From Streptosporangium album (GTDB taxonomy: Bacteria > Actinomycetota > Actinomycetes > Streptosporangiales > Streptosporangiaceae), in assembly GCF_014203795.1 (NCBI RefSeq), contig NZ_JACHJU010000001.1, forward strand, positions 2,914,001 to 2,978,000: a stretch of 64,000 nt of DNA. Reading direction: 5' to 3'. Below are positions 19,190-26,806 of this stretch, in pieces (position 1 is the stretch's first letter; every line of letters begins with the position of its first letter). The position numbers and the translations under genes were made by a program. The notes beneath the pieces are model-generated. The model ran no database searches. It was not told the DNA's origin and saw only the letters and a list, made by a program, of their open reading frames with translations.

Positions 19190-20308
19190 ATGGCCACTCC
19201 CCTCACACCTCCACGCGCCACCGCGATGGAGGCACTGATGCTCTGGCTGAGCTCCCGGCTGGGAATCGTCGTCCTCGCCGTCGTGGGAGCGGGAGCCGCG
19301 TCCGGGGGAGCGGCCGCCGTACCGTTCCTGGAGCGCTGGAAGCACTGGGACGCCCAGCTTCTCATCACCATCGCCCAGCACGGCTACGGCGGGGACCCCG
19401 CCGCCGAGCCCGACAGGGGCCTGCCCGCGTTCTTCCCCGGGATGCCGCTGGCGCTGCGCGCCGTGCACCTCCTGGTGGAGGACTGGACGCTCGCCGGGCT
19501 GCTCATCTCCTTCATGGCGGGTGCCGTGGCGATGGCGGCGCTGGCCGGGCTCGCCGAGTTCGAGGGGCCGCCGGGAGCCGGTTGGCGCGCGGTGCTGGCG
19601 CTGCTGCTCTGGCCGATGTCGGTGTTCCTGTTCGCCGGGTACAGCGAGGCCCTGTTCCTGGCCTTCGCGATCCCCGCCTGGCTGGCGGCGCGCCAGGGGC
19701 GGTGGCCGCTGGCCGCCTGCCTCGCCGCGGGCGCCTCCTGCATGCGGATCACCGGCCTGTTCCTGGCCTTCGCGCTGATCGTGGAGTTCTTCACCAGGCG
19801 GCAGTCTGTACGGCAGGCCGGCTGGCTGGTGCTGCCGTTCGTGCCGCTGGTGCTCTACTCGGCCTACCACTACGGCATCAGCGGTGACTGGCTGGCGTGG
19901 AAGCACGCGCAGGAGGCCGGGTGGGGCCGGCACCTGGTGTGGCCGTGGGAGTCGCTGATCACGACATGGAACTCGGCCATGGCGGAGGGGCAGTTCGCCT
20001 GGGCGTTCCGGCTGGAGATCGCCGGGGCGATCGTCGGGGTCGGGCTCGTGCTGGTCCTGCTCTACCTGCGGCGGTGGAGTGAGTTCGTGTACGTGGGGCT
20101 CCAGGTAGGCGCCCTGATCTGCTCCGCCTACTACCTGTCCATCCCGCGTTCGGCGCTGCTGTGGTGGCCGCTCTTCCTGCTCATCGCACGGGCGAGCACC
20201 CCCGGCGCGCGCTGGAGACGGTGGGTGATCCTCGCCTACGCGCTGGTGGTCGGCCCGCTGATGGCACTCAACACGCTGACTTTCATGAACGGTGCCTGGG
20301 TGGGGTGA
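19190..20308 (+). CDS. PIG-V-like membrane mannosyltransferase
   Basis: A 372-residue polytopic protein with about 9 helices. The first loop contains KHWDAQLLITIAQHGYGGDP, matching the HWD-x-x-Y-type catalytic loop of PIG-V mannosyltransferases, and AFFPGMPLALR follows as in that family. It starts 61 bases after the GT87 gene, so the two may be cotranscribed. A GATAAT hexamer at 19166-19171 could give it its own promoter. Both neighbours suggest cell-surface mannosylation or lipoglycan work. The donor is presumably polyprenyl-phosphate mannose (family knowledge). Confidence 0.8.
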   Translation: MATPLTPPRATAMEALMLWLSSRLGIVVLAVVGAGAASGGAAAVPFLERWKHWDAQLLITIAQHGYGGDPAAEPDRGLPAFFPGMPLALRAVHLLVEDWTLAGLLISFMAGAVAMAALAGLAEFEGPPGAGWRAVLALLLWPMSVFLFAGYSEALFLAFAIPAWLAARQGRWPLAACLAAGASCMRITGLFLAFALIVEFFTRRQSVRQAGWLVLPFVPLVLYSAYHYGISGDWLAWKHAQEAGWGRHLVWPWESLITTWNSAMAEGQFAWAFRLEIAGAIVGVGLVLVLLYLRRWSEFVYVGLQVGALICSAYYLSIPRSALLWWPLFLLIARASTPGARWRRWVILAYALVVGPLMALNTLTFMNGAWVG

Positions 20309-20348
20309 CACTCCTTACCCACCCATGGCGTGGAGTAATCCAGAAAAG

Positions 20349-20369
20349 TTATCCACAGGCTGTGGATCA
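20349..20369. promoter_or_regulatory. Facing pair of DnaA boxes
   Basis: TTATCCACA (20349-20357) is an exact DnaA box and TGTGGATCA (20361-20369) is an inverted copy with one mismatch, separated by GGC. The core ATCCACAG-G-CTGTGGAT is a perfect palindrome. It lies between the convergent mannosyltransferase and nfo genes and overlaps the nfo stop. It could bind DnaA; as a hairpin it could also act as a weak terminator. Confidence 0.5.
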
Positions 20370-21124
20370 AAGACTCTTCCTGAGGAGGGCGATGTCCTGG
20401 GCCTGACCGTCGGACGGGGTCTCCACCACGATCGGCGCGTCCGCGCTCCGGCACACCGCGAGGATGAGCTCGGTGTCGATCCGTCCCGCGCCGAGGTTGG
20501 CGTGCCGGTCCGCCCCGAGCCCGCGGCGTCCCGTGAGTCGTTGCAGTGGACCAGGTCGATCCGGCCGGTGATGGCCATGATCCGCTCGACCAGGTCGGTC
20601 AGCTCCTCGCCGGCCGCGTGCGCGTGGCAGGTGTCCAGGCAGAAGCCCACGTCGAACCCGTCGAGGGCATCCCACAGCCGGGCGATCCGCTCCAGCCTGC
20701 GGGCCATGGCGTTGTCGCCGCCCGCGGTGTTCTCGATGAGCACGGGGACCGGGTGCTCCTCCAGGCGCTCGAACACCTTGCGCCAGTTGTCGAAGCCCTG
20801 CTGCGGGTCGTCACCGGCGTTCACGTGCCCGCCGTGGACGATGAGGCCCTTGGCGCCCAGCTCGGCCGCGGCCGCGAGATTCGAGCTCAGCAGCTTGCGG
20901 CTGGGGATGCGGATCCGGTTGTTGGCCGTGGCCACGTTGATCACGTAGGGCGCGTGGATGTAGACGTCCACGTCGGAATCTCTGATCTCCCGTGCCTTCT
21001 CCCCGATGACGGGGCCCTTCCAGCCCTGGGGATCACCGAGGAAGAACTGCGCGACCTCGGCGTCACGCGTCCTGGCGTGGGCCAGCGGGTCGTCCTGGTC
21101 GACATGGGCTCCGATACGCGGCAT
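20367..21124 (-). pseudogene. nfo: Deoxyribonuclease IV (endonuclease IV), frameshifted
   Basis: An AP endonuclease of the Nfo family, about 252 residues if repaired, starting [12 protein letters not shown] with ATG at 21124. Metal-site signatures read clearly: [49 protein letters not shown] and [13 protein letters not shown]. Just after this, near 20513-20516, the reading frame is lost. The authentic end ([20 protein letters not shown] to the stop at 20367) is in another frame, and one extra G in the GGGG run would restore it. As written, the unshifted frame runs on to 20315 with nonsense and drops the late metal ligands (D-x-H and the final Glu), so the product should be inactive. A sequencing error in a homopolymer is the main alternative. 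Confidence 0.82.
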
Positions 21125-21220
21125 GTGTTCGAGCCTAGCCGTTTCAGACCGCTTTCCCCGGGCAGTCGGACGGCGCGCCCCCCATCCCGCCCCCCAAGCG
21201 GGCTGACGCAAGGAGTCGAC

Positions 21221-21397
21221 ATGTACCGAAGAGGGATCGGCCTGATCGGCCTGATCTACATCCTGGTCGGCCTCTACGTGGCCTGGGTATACGACTACAT
21301 CACCCCCAAGCTCCTGAAGGACGTCGCCGAGGCACTGCCGGCGGTCTTCCTGTGGTTCCTCGTCCTGCTCGGCGTGGACCTGCGGCTGGGCGGTTAG
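21221..21397 (+). CDS. Small membrane protein, 58 residues
   Basis: Begins [20 protein letters not shown] with AAGGAG 5 bases before the ATG. Two hydrophobic segments ([18 protein letters not shown] and [16 protein letters not shown]) flank a charged turn, so it is probably a hairpin membrane protein. I do not assign it to a named family. It lies alone between the divergent nfo gene and the convergent 103-residue membrane protein. The good ribosome-binding site and full actinomycete codon use support it as real. Confidence 0.75.
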   Translation: MYRRGIGLIGLIYILVGLYVAWVYDYITPKLLKDVAEALPAVFLWFLVLLGVDLRLGG

Positions 21398-21453
21398 CCG
21401 CCAGGGCGCGGCCTTCCGGGTCCATGACCCGCCGGTCCTGCGAGCCTGTGGGC

Positions 21454-21765
21454 TCAGGGGTAGAAACCGCCGTGGTAGATGCCGAGGGCCACGCCCACGA
21501 ACGAGGCCACGATGCCCACGATGTTCAGTGAGCGCTCCGCCGTCGTGGCCGAGACGTACTGCGAGAAGAGACCTCCGACGAACCCCACCACCCCGAACCA
21601 GGCGGCGATCGCGTGCGCGCTCGGGATGAACGCGGTCACGAGGGCCACCAGCCCGCAGGCGAGCGTGACGACGCTCAGGATGTTCTGCACGGGATGCCTT
21701 CGCCCGTCGCTGTTCAGCCTCAAGCGGGACAGCCGGCCCCCGGTGGGACGAGACGCGCGCGACAT
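21454..21765 (-). CDS. Small membrane protein, 103 residues
   Basis: Hypothetical protein with an Arg-rich N terminus ([20 protein letters not shown]) and three hydrophobic helices ([59 protein letters not shown]). The arrangement resembles DUF4190-like small membrane proteins, but I cannot place it firmly. It converges on the 58-residue membrane protein and diverges from rpsF. The long basic N terminus may be partly untranslated if a later start is used. Confidence 0.65.
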   Translation of the reverse strand: MSRASRPTGGRLSRLRLNSDGRRHPVQNILSVVTLACGLVALVTAFIPSAHAIAAWFGVVGFVGGLFSQYVSATTAERSLNIVGIVASFVGVALGIYHGGFYP

Positions 21766-21824
21766 GCCCCACCACCCCCCTTTTCCTTGCTATGAAGGTG
21801 CCCGGCGAGGTGACCGCCCAACCC

Positions 21825-21830
21825 TTGACA
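21825..21830 (+). promoter_or_regulatory. Minus-35 box of the rpsF operon promoter
   Basis: A perfect TTGACA lies 155 bases before rpsF. The minus-10 partner is unclear: GGCTAC at 17-base spacing is weak and TACGTT at 20-base spacing is far. The roughly 120-base leader this would give is common for ribosomal protein operons. Confidence 0.4.
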
Positions 21831-21985
21831 GCCTGGTAGGCTGGCACGGCTACGTTGCCTGGGCGTGTTAATGCCCGCCCTCCATCACGGTCGCCGAAAT
21901 GGGCGTCCGCGGTGAAGACGTCAGCGTCCTCCTGTCACGGCACGGTGTCGTGACCGCAAGAGTCCAGAGGAGGTTGGAAGCCAGC

Positions 21986-22276
21986 ATGCGTCGTTACGAA
22001 ATGATGGTCATTCTCGACCCTTCGCTCGATGAGCGCACGGTGGCCCCTTCCCTCGACCAGTTCCTCACGGTGGTCCGCAATGACGGCGGCAGCGTGGAGA
22101 AGGTCGACGTGTGGGGCCGTCGCCGGCTGTCCTACGACATCGCCAAGAAGCCCGAGGGCATCTACGCCGTCATCGACCTGACCGCCGAGCCCGCCACGGT
22201 CAAGGAGCTCGACCGCCAGATGAACCTCAACGAGGGCATCCTGCGTACCAAGGTCCTCCGCCCGGACGTGCACTAA
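21986..22276 (+). CDS. rpsF: 30S ribosomal protein bS6
   Basis: A 96-residue protein of normal bS6 length, beginning [20 protein letters not shown] and ending with the conserved [13 protein letters not shown]. It binds bS18 and 16S rRNA in the platform of the small subunit. The ATG at 21986 follows AGAGGAGG; a longer in-frame reading from 21899 has no family support. It heads the rpsF-ssb-rpsR-rplI operon, whose order is conserved across bacteria. Confidence 0.97.
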   Translation: MRRYEMMVILDPSLDERTVAPSLDQFLTVVRNDGGSVEKVDVWGRRRLSYDIAKKPEGIYAVIDLTAEPATVKELDRQMNLNEGILRTKVLRPDVH

Positions 22277-22352
22277 CTCCCGGCTTTTGTCGGACGTCAG
22301 CCGTACTCTGAGCCGATAACCAGCTAAGGCCGCAGGAAGGGCAGCGCTAGCC

Positions 22353-22907
22353 ATGGCAGCAGGCGACACCACGATCACCATCGTCGGCAACCTTGTCGAC
22401 GACCCGGAGCTGCGGTTCACCCCCACGGGGCAAGCTGTGGCCCGGTTCCGCATCGCGTCCACTCCGAGGTTTCTCGACAAGACGACCAACGAGTGGAAGG
22501 ACGGCGAAGGCCTGTTCCTGACCTGCAACGTATGGCGGCAGGCGGCGGAGAACGTCGCCGAGAGCCTCCAGCGCGGCATGCGGGTCATCGTCCAGGGACG
22601 GCTGCGTCAGCGGTCTTACGAGACCAAGGAAGGCGAGAAGCGCACGGTCTACGAGGTCGAGGTCGACGAGGTCGGCCCCTCCCTGAAGAGCGCGACCGCC
22701 AAGGTCAACAAGACCACCCGTCAGGGTGGCGGCGGTGGCGGCGGCTTCGGTGGCGGTCCCGCCAACGACCCGTGGGCCTCCGCGGCGCCCTCCGCCCCTC
22801 AGGGTGGCGGATACGGCGGCGGCGGCAACAACTTCGGGGGCGGCCAGCCGCAGGGTGGCGGCAACAACTTCGGTGGCGGCGACTTCAGCGACGAACCGCC
22901 CTTCTAG
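22353..22907 (+). CDS. ssb: Single-stranded DNA-binding protein
   Basis: A 184-residue SSB. The OB fold (residues 1-110) starts [20 protein letters not shown] and includes [20 protein letters not shown] and [15 protein letters not shown]. It is followed by a flexible Gly/Gln/Asn-rich linker and the acidic protein-interaction tip DFSDEPPF. It coats ssDNA during replication and repair and recruits partners through the tip. It sits 76 bases after rpsF in the same operon. This is the long-linker housekeeping form typical of actinobacteria. Confidence 0.97.
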   Translation: MAAGDTTITIVGNLVDDPELRFTPTGQAVARFRIASTPRFLDKTTNEWKDGEGLFLTCNVWRQAAENVAESLQRGMRVIVQGRLRQRSYETKEGEKRTVYEVEVDEVGPSLKSATAKVNKTTRQGGGGGGGFGGGPANDPWASAAPSAPQGGGYGGGGNNFGGGQPQGGGNNFGGGDFSDEPPF

Positions 22908-22940
22908 GCCTTCCGGGTCCTGTCAAGGCCCGGGTCCAGA

Positions 22941-22962
22941 CGGCCGTCCTCCGGGACGGCCG
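22941..22962 (+). terminator. Hairpin between ssb and rpsR
   Basis: CGGCCGTCC and GGACGGCCG form a 9-base-pair stem with a 4-base loop, 34 bases after the ssb stop. It may attenuate read-through or mark an mRNA processing site between ssb and rpsR. The genes are otherwise in conserved operon order. Confidence 0.4.
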
Positions 22963-23040
22963 GGGATCGCATCCCCACACCAGTCCATATCCGCAGCGAC
23001 CATTCCCGCCTCGCGGCGGGGCTCTGAAAGGAGCACCACG

Positions 23041-23277
23041 ATGGCCAAGCCGGCACTGCGCAAGCCTAAGAAGAAGGTTTGCCTGTTCTGCCACGACAAG
23101 ATCTCCTACGTCGACTACAAGGACACGGCGCTGCTCCGGAAGTTCATTTCCGACCGCGGCAAGATCCGTGCTCGCCGGGTGACGGGCAACTGCACCCAGC
23201 ACCAGCGTGACGTGGCGACCGCTATCAAGAACGCTCGTGAGATGGCGCTCCTGCCGTACATGAGCACCGCGCGCTAA
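23041..23277 (+). CDS. rpsR: 30S ribosomal protein bS18, zinc-binding form
   Basis: A 78-residue bS18 beginning [20 protein letters not shown]. The CLFC pair with the later GNCTQHQRD provides Cys-x2-Cys...Cys-x3-His, the C+ zinc-ribbon version. Actinobacteria often keep a second, cysteine-free copy under zinc control elsewhere; that is general knowledge and cannot be tested here. AAAGGAG precedes the ATG. It partners bS6 on the 30S platform. Confidence 0.97.
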   Translation: MAKPALRKPKKKVCLFCHDKISYVDYKDTALLRKFISDRGKIRARRVTGNCTQHQRDVATAIKNAREMALLPYMSTAR

Positions 23278-23290
23278 GGAGGTCGGACAG

Positions 23291-23737
23291 ATGAAGCTCA
23301 TTCTCACCAGTGAGGTCACCGGCCTCGGCGCCCCCGGCGACATCGTCGAGGTCAAGAGCGGTTACGGCCGCAACTACCTGCTCCCCCGTGGCTTCGCGAT
23401 CCTGTGGACGCGCGGCGGCGAGAAGCAGATCGCCTCGATCAAGAAGGCCCGTGACGCCCGCGAGATCCGCGACCTCGGCACCGCCAAGGAAGTCGCCGGC
23501 CAGCTCAAGTCCCTGAAGGTGATCCTGAAGACGAAGGCCGGCGAGTCCGGCCGTCTCTTCGGCTCCATCACCACGGGTGACGTCGCCGACGCCGTCAAGG
23601 CCGCCGGTGGCCCCCTGCTCGACCGCCGTCGCATCGAGATCGCTCCCGCGATCAAGAGCCTCGGTTCCCACCAGGTCAGCGTCAAGCTGCACCCGGAGGT
23701 CTCCGCCGCCCTCGATGTCGAGGTCGTCGCGGTCTGA
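23291..23737 (+). CDS. rplI: 50S ribosomal protein bL9
   Basis: A 148-residue bL9 with the N-terminal rRNA-binding domain (KLILTSEVTGLGAPGDIVEV, GYGRNYLLPRGFAI), the long connecting helix with Lys/Glu residues, and the C-terminal domain (SGRLFGSITTGDVADAVKAA, HQVSVKLHPEVSA). AAGGAGGTCGG precedes the ATG and the gene follows rpsR by 13 bases. A strong terminator ends the operon. Confidence 0.97.
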   Translation: MKLILTSEVTGLGAPGDIVEVKSGYGRNYLLPRGFAILWTRGGEKQIASIKKARDAREIRDLGTAKEVAGQLKSLKVILKTKAGESGRLFGSITTGDVADAVKAAGGPLLDRRRIEIAPAIKSLGSHQVSVKLHPEVSAALDVEVVAV

Positions 23738-23752
23738 CCGCCCATGCGTGAC

Positions 23753-23790
23753 ACAGGGGCCCCTTCCCGCCTGCGGGAAGGGGCCCCTGT
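23753..23790 (+). terminator. Terminator of the rpsF-rplI operon
   Basis: Two perfect 18-base arms (ACAGGGGCCCCTTCCCGC and its complement) with a 2-base centre begin 15 bases after the rplI stop. The stem is very stable and ends the ribosomal protein operon. Confidence 0.9.
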
Positions 23791-23870
23791 CCATATGGCG
23801 AGACCATGTCATTCCAGTTCGTTGCGGATGCGTAGAATTCATGAGTCTTTGCTCACTTAGGAGGTTTGTC

Positions 23871-24731
23871 ATGGTTCGTCCTTCGATGCTGCTCGCGCTC
23901 GGCGCCATCGCGGTGGCCGCCGTAGCCTGTGCGCCGGCATCGGACACGACGGTCCAGGCCGGCCCCTCCGCACCGGCCACCTGTGCCAAGGACCAGCTCA
24001 CGCTGAAGACCGCGGGCAAGCTGACCATCGGCACCGACAAGCCCGCGTACGAGCCGTGGTTCAAGGACGACGCGCCGGCCAACGGCAAGGGCTTCGAGAG
24101 CGCGGTGGCCTACGCCGTCGCCAAGCAGCTCGGCTTCGGAGACAGCGAGGTGGCCTGGGCCACCGTGAAGTTCGACTCCGCGTTCGCCCCGGGCGCCAAG
24201 CAGTTCGACTTCGACCTCAACCAGGTCTCCGTGACCCCGGACCGGGCCAAGGTCGTCGACTTCAGCCGGGGCTACTACACGGTCAAGCAGGCGGTGGTCG
24301 CGCTGGACGGCTCCAAGGTCGCCGCGGCGACGGACCTGGCCGCCCTCAAGGACGCCAAGATCGGCGTGCAGGTCGGCACCACTTCCCTGCAGGCGGTCAA
24401 GGACGTCATCAAGCCGGCAGCCGAGCCGAACGTCTACAACGAGCAGATCGACGCGGTGAACGCGCTGAAGAACAAGCAGGTCGACGCCGTCGTGGTGGAC
24501 CTGCCCACCGCGTTCTACGTGACCGCCGCACAGGTCGAGAACTCCAAGATCGTCGGTCAGTTCGGCGCCGTCTCCGGCACGCCTGAGGTCTTCGGCGCGG
24601 TTTTCGAGAAGGGGAGCCCGCTGGTGGGCTGCGTGAACGAGGCAATCGACAAGCTGACCTCCTCCGGTGAGCTCGCCGCGATCGAGACCGAGTGGCTCGG
24701 CTCGGCGGCGGGTGCTCCGGAGCTGAAGTGA
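23871..24731 (+). CDS. Amino-acid ABC transporter substrate-binding lipoprotein
   Basis: A 286-residue family 3 solute-binding protein. The signal sequence ends in a lipobox with Cys20 (GAIAVAAVAC), so it is a lipoprotein on the outer face of the membrane. The periplasmic-binding fold shows GKLTIGTDKPAYEPWFKDD, GFESAVAYAVAKQLG, FDFDLNQVSVTPDRAKVVDF and IGVQVGTTSLQAVKDV, as in polar amino acid binders. AGGAGG lies 6 bases before ATG 23871. It heads a three-gene uptake cassette with the permease and ATPase downstream. The ligand, probably a polar or basic amino acid, is not defined by sequence. Confidence 0.92.
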   Translation: MVRPSMLLALGAIAVAAVACAPASDTTVQAGPSAPATCAKDQLTLKTAGKLTIGTDKPAYEPWFKDDAPANGKGFESAVAYAVAKQLGFGDSEVAWATVKFDSAFAPGAKQFDFDLNQVSVTPDRAKVVDFSRGYYTVKQAVVALDGSKVAAATDLAALKDAKIGVQVGTTSLQAVKDVIKPAAEPNVYNEQIDAVNALKNKQVDAVVVDLPTAFYVTAAQVENSKIVGQFGAVSGTPEVFGAVFEKGSPLVGCVNEAIDKLTSSGELAAIETEWLGSAAGAPELK

Positions 24732-24809
24732 CTCAGGCGCAGGCATCCCGCCGATACGGGGTCCGCTCCACGCGCCGGACACCGTCACCCGGCGGGGAAC
24801 GGTGATCGT

Positions 24810-25658
24810 GTGACGGCCCCCGCCGGTTGGGTGAAGAGCGAACAGCAGGCGGAGCGGGAGCGACTCCGCAGGAACCACTCGATGCGGTCGAGTTCGGTCG
24901 CGACCGTCTCGACGATCCTGGTGATCGTCCTGCTCGTCTGGGGTTTCACCAACTCGCCCGGCTGGCCCCGGGTCCAGGAGACGTTCTTCAACTCCGAGCA
25001 GTTCGTCCGGGCGCTGCCGGACGTGTTGAGCGGGTTCCTGCTCAACATCAAGATCTTCCTGATCGCCGAGCCGCTGATCCTGATCGTGGGCCTGTTGGTC
25101 GCGCTGGCCCGCAACCTCAAGGCCCCCGTGTTCTTCCCGCTGCGCGCCCTCGCGGTGGCCTACACCGACATCTTCCGCGGCGTGCCCACGATTCTGGTCA
25201 TCTACCTCGTCGGCTTCGGCCTGCCCGCGCTCGGACTGCAGGGCATGCCGACGGATCTGGCGACACTGGGCATCATCGCGCTCACCCTGTCCTACGGAGC
25301 GTACGTGGCGGAGGTGTTCCGGTCGGGCATCGATTCGGTGCACCCGAGCCAGTGGGCCGCGGCCCGATCCCTCGGGCTGAGCCACGGCAGGACCATGCGT
25401 CACGTAGTGGTGCCACAGGCCGTGCGCCGTGTCGTGCCGCCGCTGCTCAACGACTTCGTCTCGCTGCAGAAGGACACCGCGCTGGTCGCCACGATCGGCC
25501 CGCTGGAGGCCCTGCGCCAGGCGCAGATCCATGCCGCCAGCACCTTCAACTACACGCCCTACCTGGCGGCGGCGCTGCTGTTCATCCTGCTCACCATCCC
25601 CATGGCCCGCTTCACCGACTATCTGGCGGCCCGCTCGCAGCGGCGGCGAGGCCATTGA
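24810..25658 (+). CDS. Amino-acid ABC transporter permease
   Basis: A 282-residue permease of the HisMQ/GlnP type with five to six membrane helices. The EAA loop reads AARSLGLSHGRTMRHVVVPQ, which contacts the ATPase, and the periplasmic end carries ALVATIGPLEALRQAQIHAA. The N terminus is a charged cytoplasmic stretch of about 28 residues. The GTG start at 24810 has only a weak GGGGAACGG upstream. It is 78 bases after the binding-protein gene and 76 before the ATPase gene. It presumably works as a homodimer, because no second permease is present. Confidence 0.9.
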   Translation: MTAPAGWVKSEQQAERERLRRNHSMRSSSVATVSTILVIVLLVWGFTNSPGWPRVQETFFNSEQFVRALPDVLSGFLLNIKIFLIAEPLILIVGLLVALARNLKAPVFFPLRALAVAYTDIFRGVPTILVIYLVGFGLPALGLQGMPTDLATLGIIALTLSYGAYVAEVFRSGIDSVHPSQWAAARSLGLSHGRTMRHVVVPQAVRRVVPPLLNDFVSLQKDTALVATIGPLEALRQAQIHAASTFNYTPYLAAALLFILLTIPMARFTDYLAARSQRRRGH

Positions 25659-25734
25659 GTTCCCGCTGCGGGTGGGCCTGCGGGAGCGGAAGTGCCGGTC
25701 CATGGCCCGCCGGGCCGCCAGGTGAGGAGAACCC

Positions 25735-26478
25735 ATGAGCCTGCTGACCGTTGAGGGCGTCTGGAAGAACTACCACGGCAACAGCGTGCTGCGTGGAGTC
25801 GATCTGTCGGTCGAGGCGCACGAGGTGGTATGTCTCATCGGGGCCTCCGGATCGGGCAAGTCCACGTTGCTGCGCTGCGTGAACCTGCTGGAGACCGTCG
25901 ACGACGGTGCGATCTACCTGGACGGCGAGGAGATCACCGATGTCCGGGCCGACGCCGACGGGGTACGCAAGCGCATGGGCATCGTCTTCCAGGCGTTCAA
26001 CCTCTTCCCGCACATGACCGTGCTGGACAACATCACGCTGGCACCGCGCAAGGTGCACGGGATCGGCCGGAGGCAGGCCGAGGAGCAGGCCCGTGAGCTG
26101 CTGGCCAGATTCGGCCTGGCGGACAAGGCGGACGCCTATCCCGACCGGCTCTCCGGCGGCCAGCAGCAGCGCGCCGCCATCATCCGGGCACTGGCCACCC
26201 GGCCCCGCCTGATGCTGCTGGACGAGGTCACCTCGGCACTGGACCCGGCGCTGGTCAAGGAGGTGCTCGGGATCATCCGGGAGCTCAAGGAGGGCGGGAT
26301 GACCATGATCCTGACCACTCACGAGATGGGCTTCTGCCGGGAGATCGCGGACACCGTCTGCTTCCTGGACGGCGGCGTGCTTCTGGAGCGGGGCACTCCC
26401 GAGCAGATCTTCACCGATCCCCGGCAGCCCCGGACCCAGGAGTTCCTGCAGAGCGTGATCGACGCCCGGCGGTTGTAG
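25735..26478 (+). CDS. Amino-acid ABC transporter ATP-binding protein
   Basis: A 247-residue GlnQ/HisP-type ATPase. Walker A is GASGSGKST, the Q-loop GIVFQAFNLFPHM, the signature LSGGQQQR, Walker B RLMLLDEVTSALDP, and the switch histidine lies in LTTHEMGF. GTGAGGAG precedes the ATG. It powers the uptake system encoded by the two genes upstream. No transcriptional regulator of the cassette is nearby. Confidence 0.94.
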   Translation: MSLLTVEGVWKNYHGNSVLRGVDLSVEAHEVVCLIGASGSGKSTLLRCVNLLETVDDGAIYLDGEEITDVRADADGVRKRMGIVFQAFNLFPHMTVLDNITLAPRKVHGIGRRQAEEQARELLARFGLADKADAYPDRLSGGQQQRAAIIRALATRPRLMLLDEVTSALDPALVKEVLGIIRELKEGGMTMILTTHEMGFCREIADTVCFLDGGVLLERGTPEQIFTDPRQPRTQEFLQSVIDARRL

Positions 26479-26488
26479 AGGAGGCCGG

Positions 26489-26800
26489 TCAGCGGCGGTG
26501 CCGTCCACGGGTCTCGCTGATGGGCGCGGCGGGTGACCGGATCCCGGCGAGCACGCTGTTGCGCCTGCCGTACGCCAGGTAGACCAGCACGCCGAAGGCC
26601 ATCCAGTCCCCGAAGTACAGCCGAACGCGCTCGTCTGGCCGAAAACGATGCCGAGCAGCGGTGAGTGCAGGGTGGCCGCGGCCGTACGAGCAGGCCGGTG
26701 ATCCCAGCGATCATGAAGGAGAGGACCACGCCGGGGCCGGCCATGGTGGCCGCCCGGCGTCCGCGATGCTGAAGAGGTAGCCGGTCACGTGGTGGACACC
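26489..26800 (-). pseudogene. Decayed APC amino-acid permease
   Basis: Two recognisable pieces of an APC-superfamily (CAT-type) permease remain, in different frames with the middle missing. The N-terminal part reads AGPGVVLSFMIAGITGLL, matching helix 2 of these carriers. The C-terminal part reads YFGDWMAFGVLVYLAYGRRN and SVLAGIRSPAAPISETR, ending in a TGA at 26489. A full gene would be about 1.4 kb, so more than 1 kb has been lost. It lies tail to tail with the amino-acid ABC cassette, which may have replaced it. Confidence 0.6.
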
Positions 26801-26806
26801 GCCTGG

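Noticed and set aside
24732-24809. Riboswitch or attenuator between binding-protein and permease genes
   Set aside because: No stable conserved structure could be recognised by eye in 78 bases.
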